From positions 11,492,232 to 11,556,231 of the forward strand of contig CM046299.1 of assembly GCA_025267735.1 (NCBI GenBank): DNA of 64,000 nt, written 5' to 3'. This document shows, piece after piece, positions 63,681 through 64,000 of the stretch; positions within the stretch are counted from its first letter, which is position 1, and each line of letters starts with the position of its first letter. The notes beneath the pieces are model-generated. The model was not told the DNA's origin. It did no database searches and saw only the letters and a list, made by a program, of their open reading frames with translations. This DNA comes from Mactra quadrangularis. Its lineage: Eukaryota > Mollusca > Bivalvia > Venerida > Mactridae. The position numbers and the translations under genes are program-made.

Positions 63681-63773
63681 TCTGCACTGTTCCAAGTCAA
63701 AGTTAATGTATGTACATGTGCTTTTTACTTAGGACCATGTCAACTACCTTGGAAAAAACATGTTGTGAGTTTA

Positions 63774-63983
63774 CAGGCCTTTTTTTCCTTATATAACAGG
63801 GGCCCTATTACAGGGGCCTTCCCCTCTTGAAATTACTTTAAAATCATGCAGTTTTCCCCATTTTTTGGAGTTGAACTTGGATTTTTTGTTTCCCTATCTA
63901 TGAAATTACGATAAAATTTCCAAAAATGTTCTATATAAAAAGAGGCCACAGGCCGCTTTCCCAAATACTGAAAAGAAGCCCTG
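63774..63983 (+). mobile_element. hAT-like MITE, CAGGSCTTTTTTTC family, copy 2
   Basis: Begins caggcctttttttcc and ends gaaaagaagccctg; matches 18287-18493 along its length (aggggcc, cttcccctct, atcatgcagttttcccc). Confidence 0.75.
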
Positions 63984-64000
63984 GTTTGGAATTTTTTGAA

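Overview
The window is animal nuclear DNA: AT-rich, with large introns and many repeats. It reads as a lophotrochozoan, most likely a mollusc (bivalve-like). That inference rests on the intron structure, tRNA-derived SINEs, many short TIR elements and dispersed repeats of the GGGCAATAACTC and AGGTCAAGGTCA kinds, which I recall as common in molluscs. The species is not identifiable from the sequence alone.

Layout. (1) 1-35,388, + strand: the 3' nineteen coding exons of a type I diacylglycerol kinase (DGK alpha/beta/gamma class) with two EF-hands, two C1 domains and the catalytic plus accessory kinase domains. The 5' exons lie off the left edge. Introns hold minisatellites, SINEs and MITE-like elements. 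A possible 3'UTR continuation runs to about 38,030, interrupted by a 1.2-kb hAT-like element. (2) 38-47.8 kb: intergenic, with several TACAGT-ended palindromic elements. (3) 47.8-49.15 kb: a 68-bp satellite of about 20 copies. (4) 49,559-54,470, - strand: the complete coding region of NACA (207 aa, six coding exons). Two of its introns carry eleven copies of one C/D-box snoRNA-like gene. A plausible non-coding first exon with a TOP-like start and ETS motifs lies at about 62.6 kb. (5) 54.8-61.55 kb, + strand, inside that putative first intron: a candidate large DNA transposon or nested gene. It has a 174-aa acidic ORF and a roughly 970-aa RNase H-fold, transposase-like protein ending in a Tudor-like segment. 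The long ORF is broken by a 1,500-bp hAT-like insertion with a perfect 8-bp target duplication. A 445-bp Harbinger-like element sits near the right end. (6) 61.55-64 kb: diverged tandem repeats, tRNA-like SINE heads and a hAT MITE.

Working together: DGK phosphorylates diacylglycerol in Ca2+/lipid signalling. NACA is the alpha half of the ribosome-associated NAC chaperone. A translation-factor gene hosting snoRNAs in its introns is a familiar arrangement, since snoRNAs are often processed from spliced introns of highly transcribed TOP genes. What stands out here is the amplification to eleven near-identical copies. The second standout is a 46-bp minisatellite grown out of a DGK exon/intron boundary, giving about 33 consecutive splice-donor sequences.
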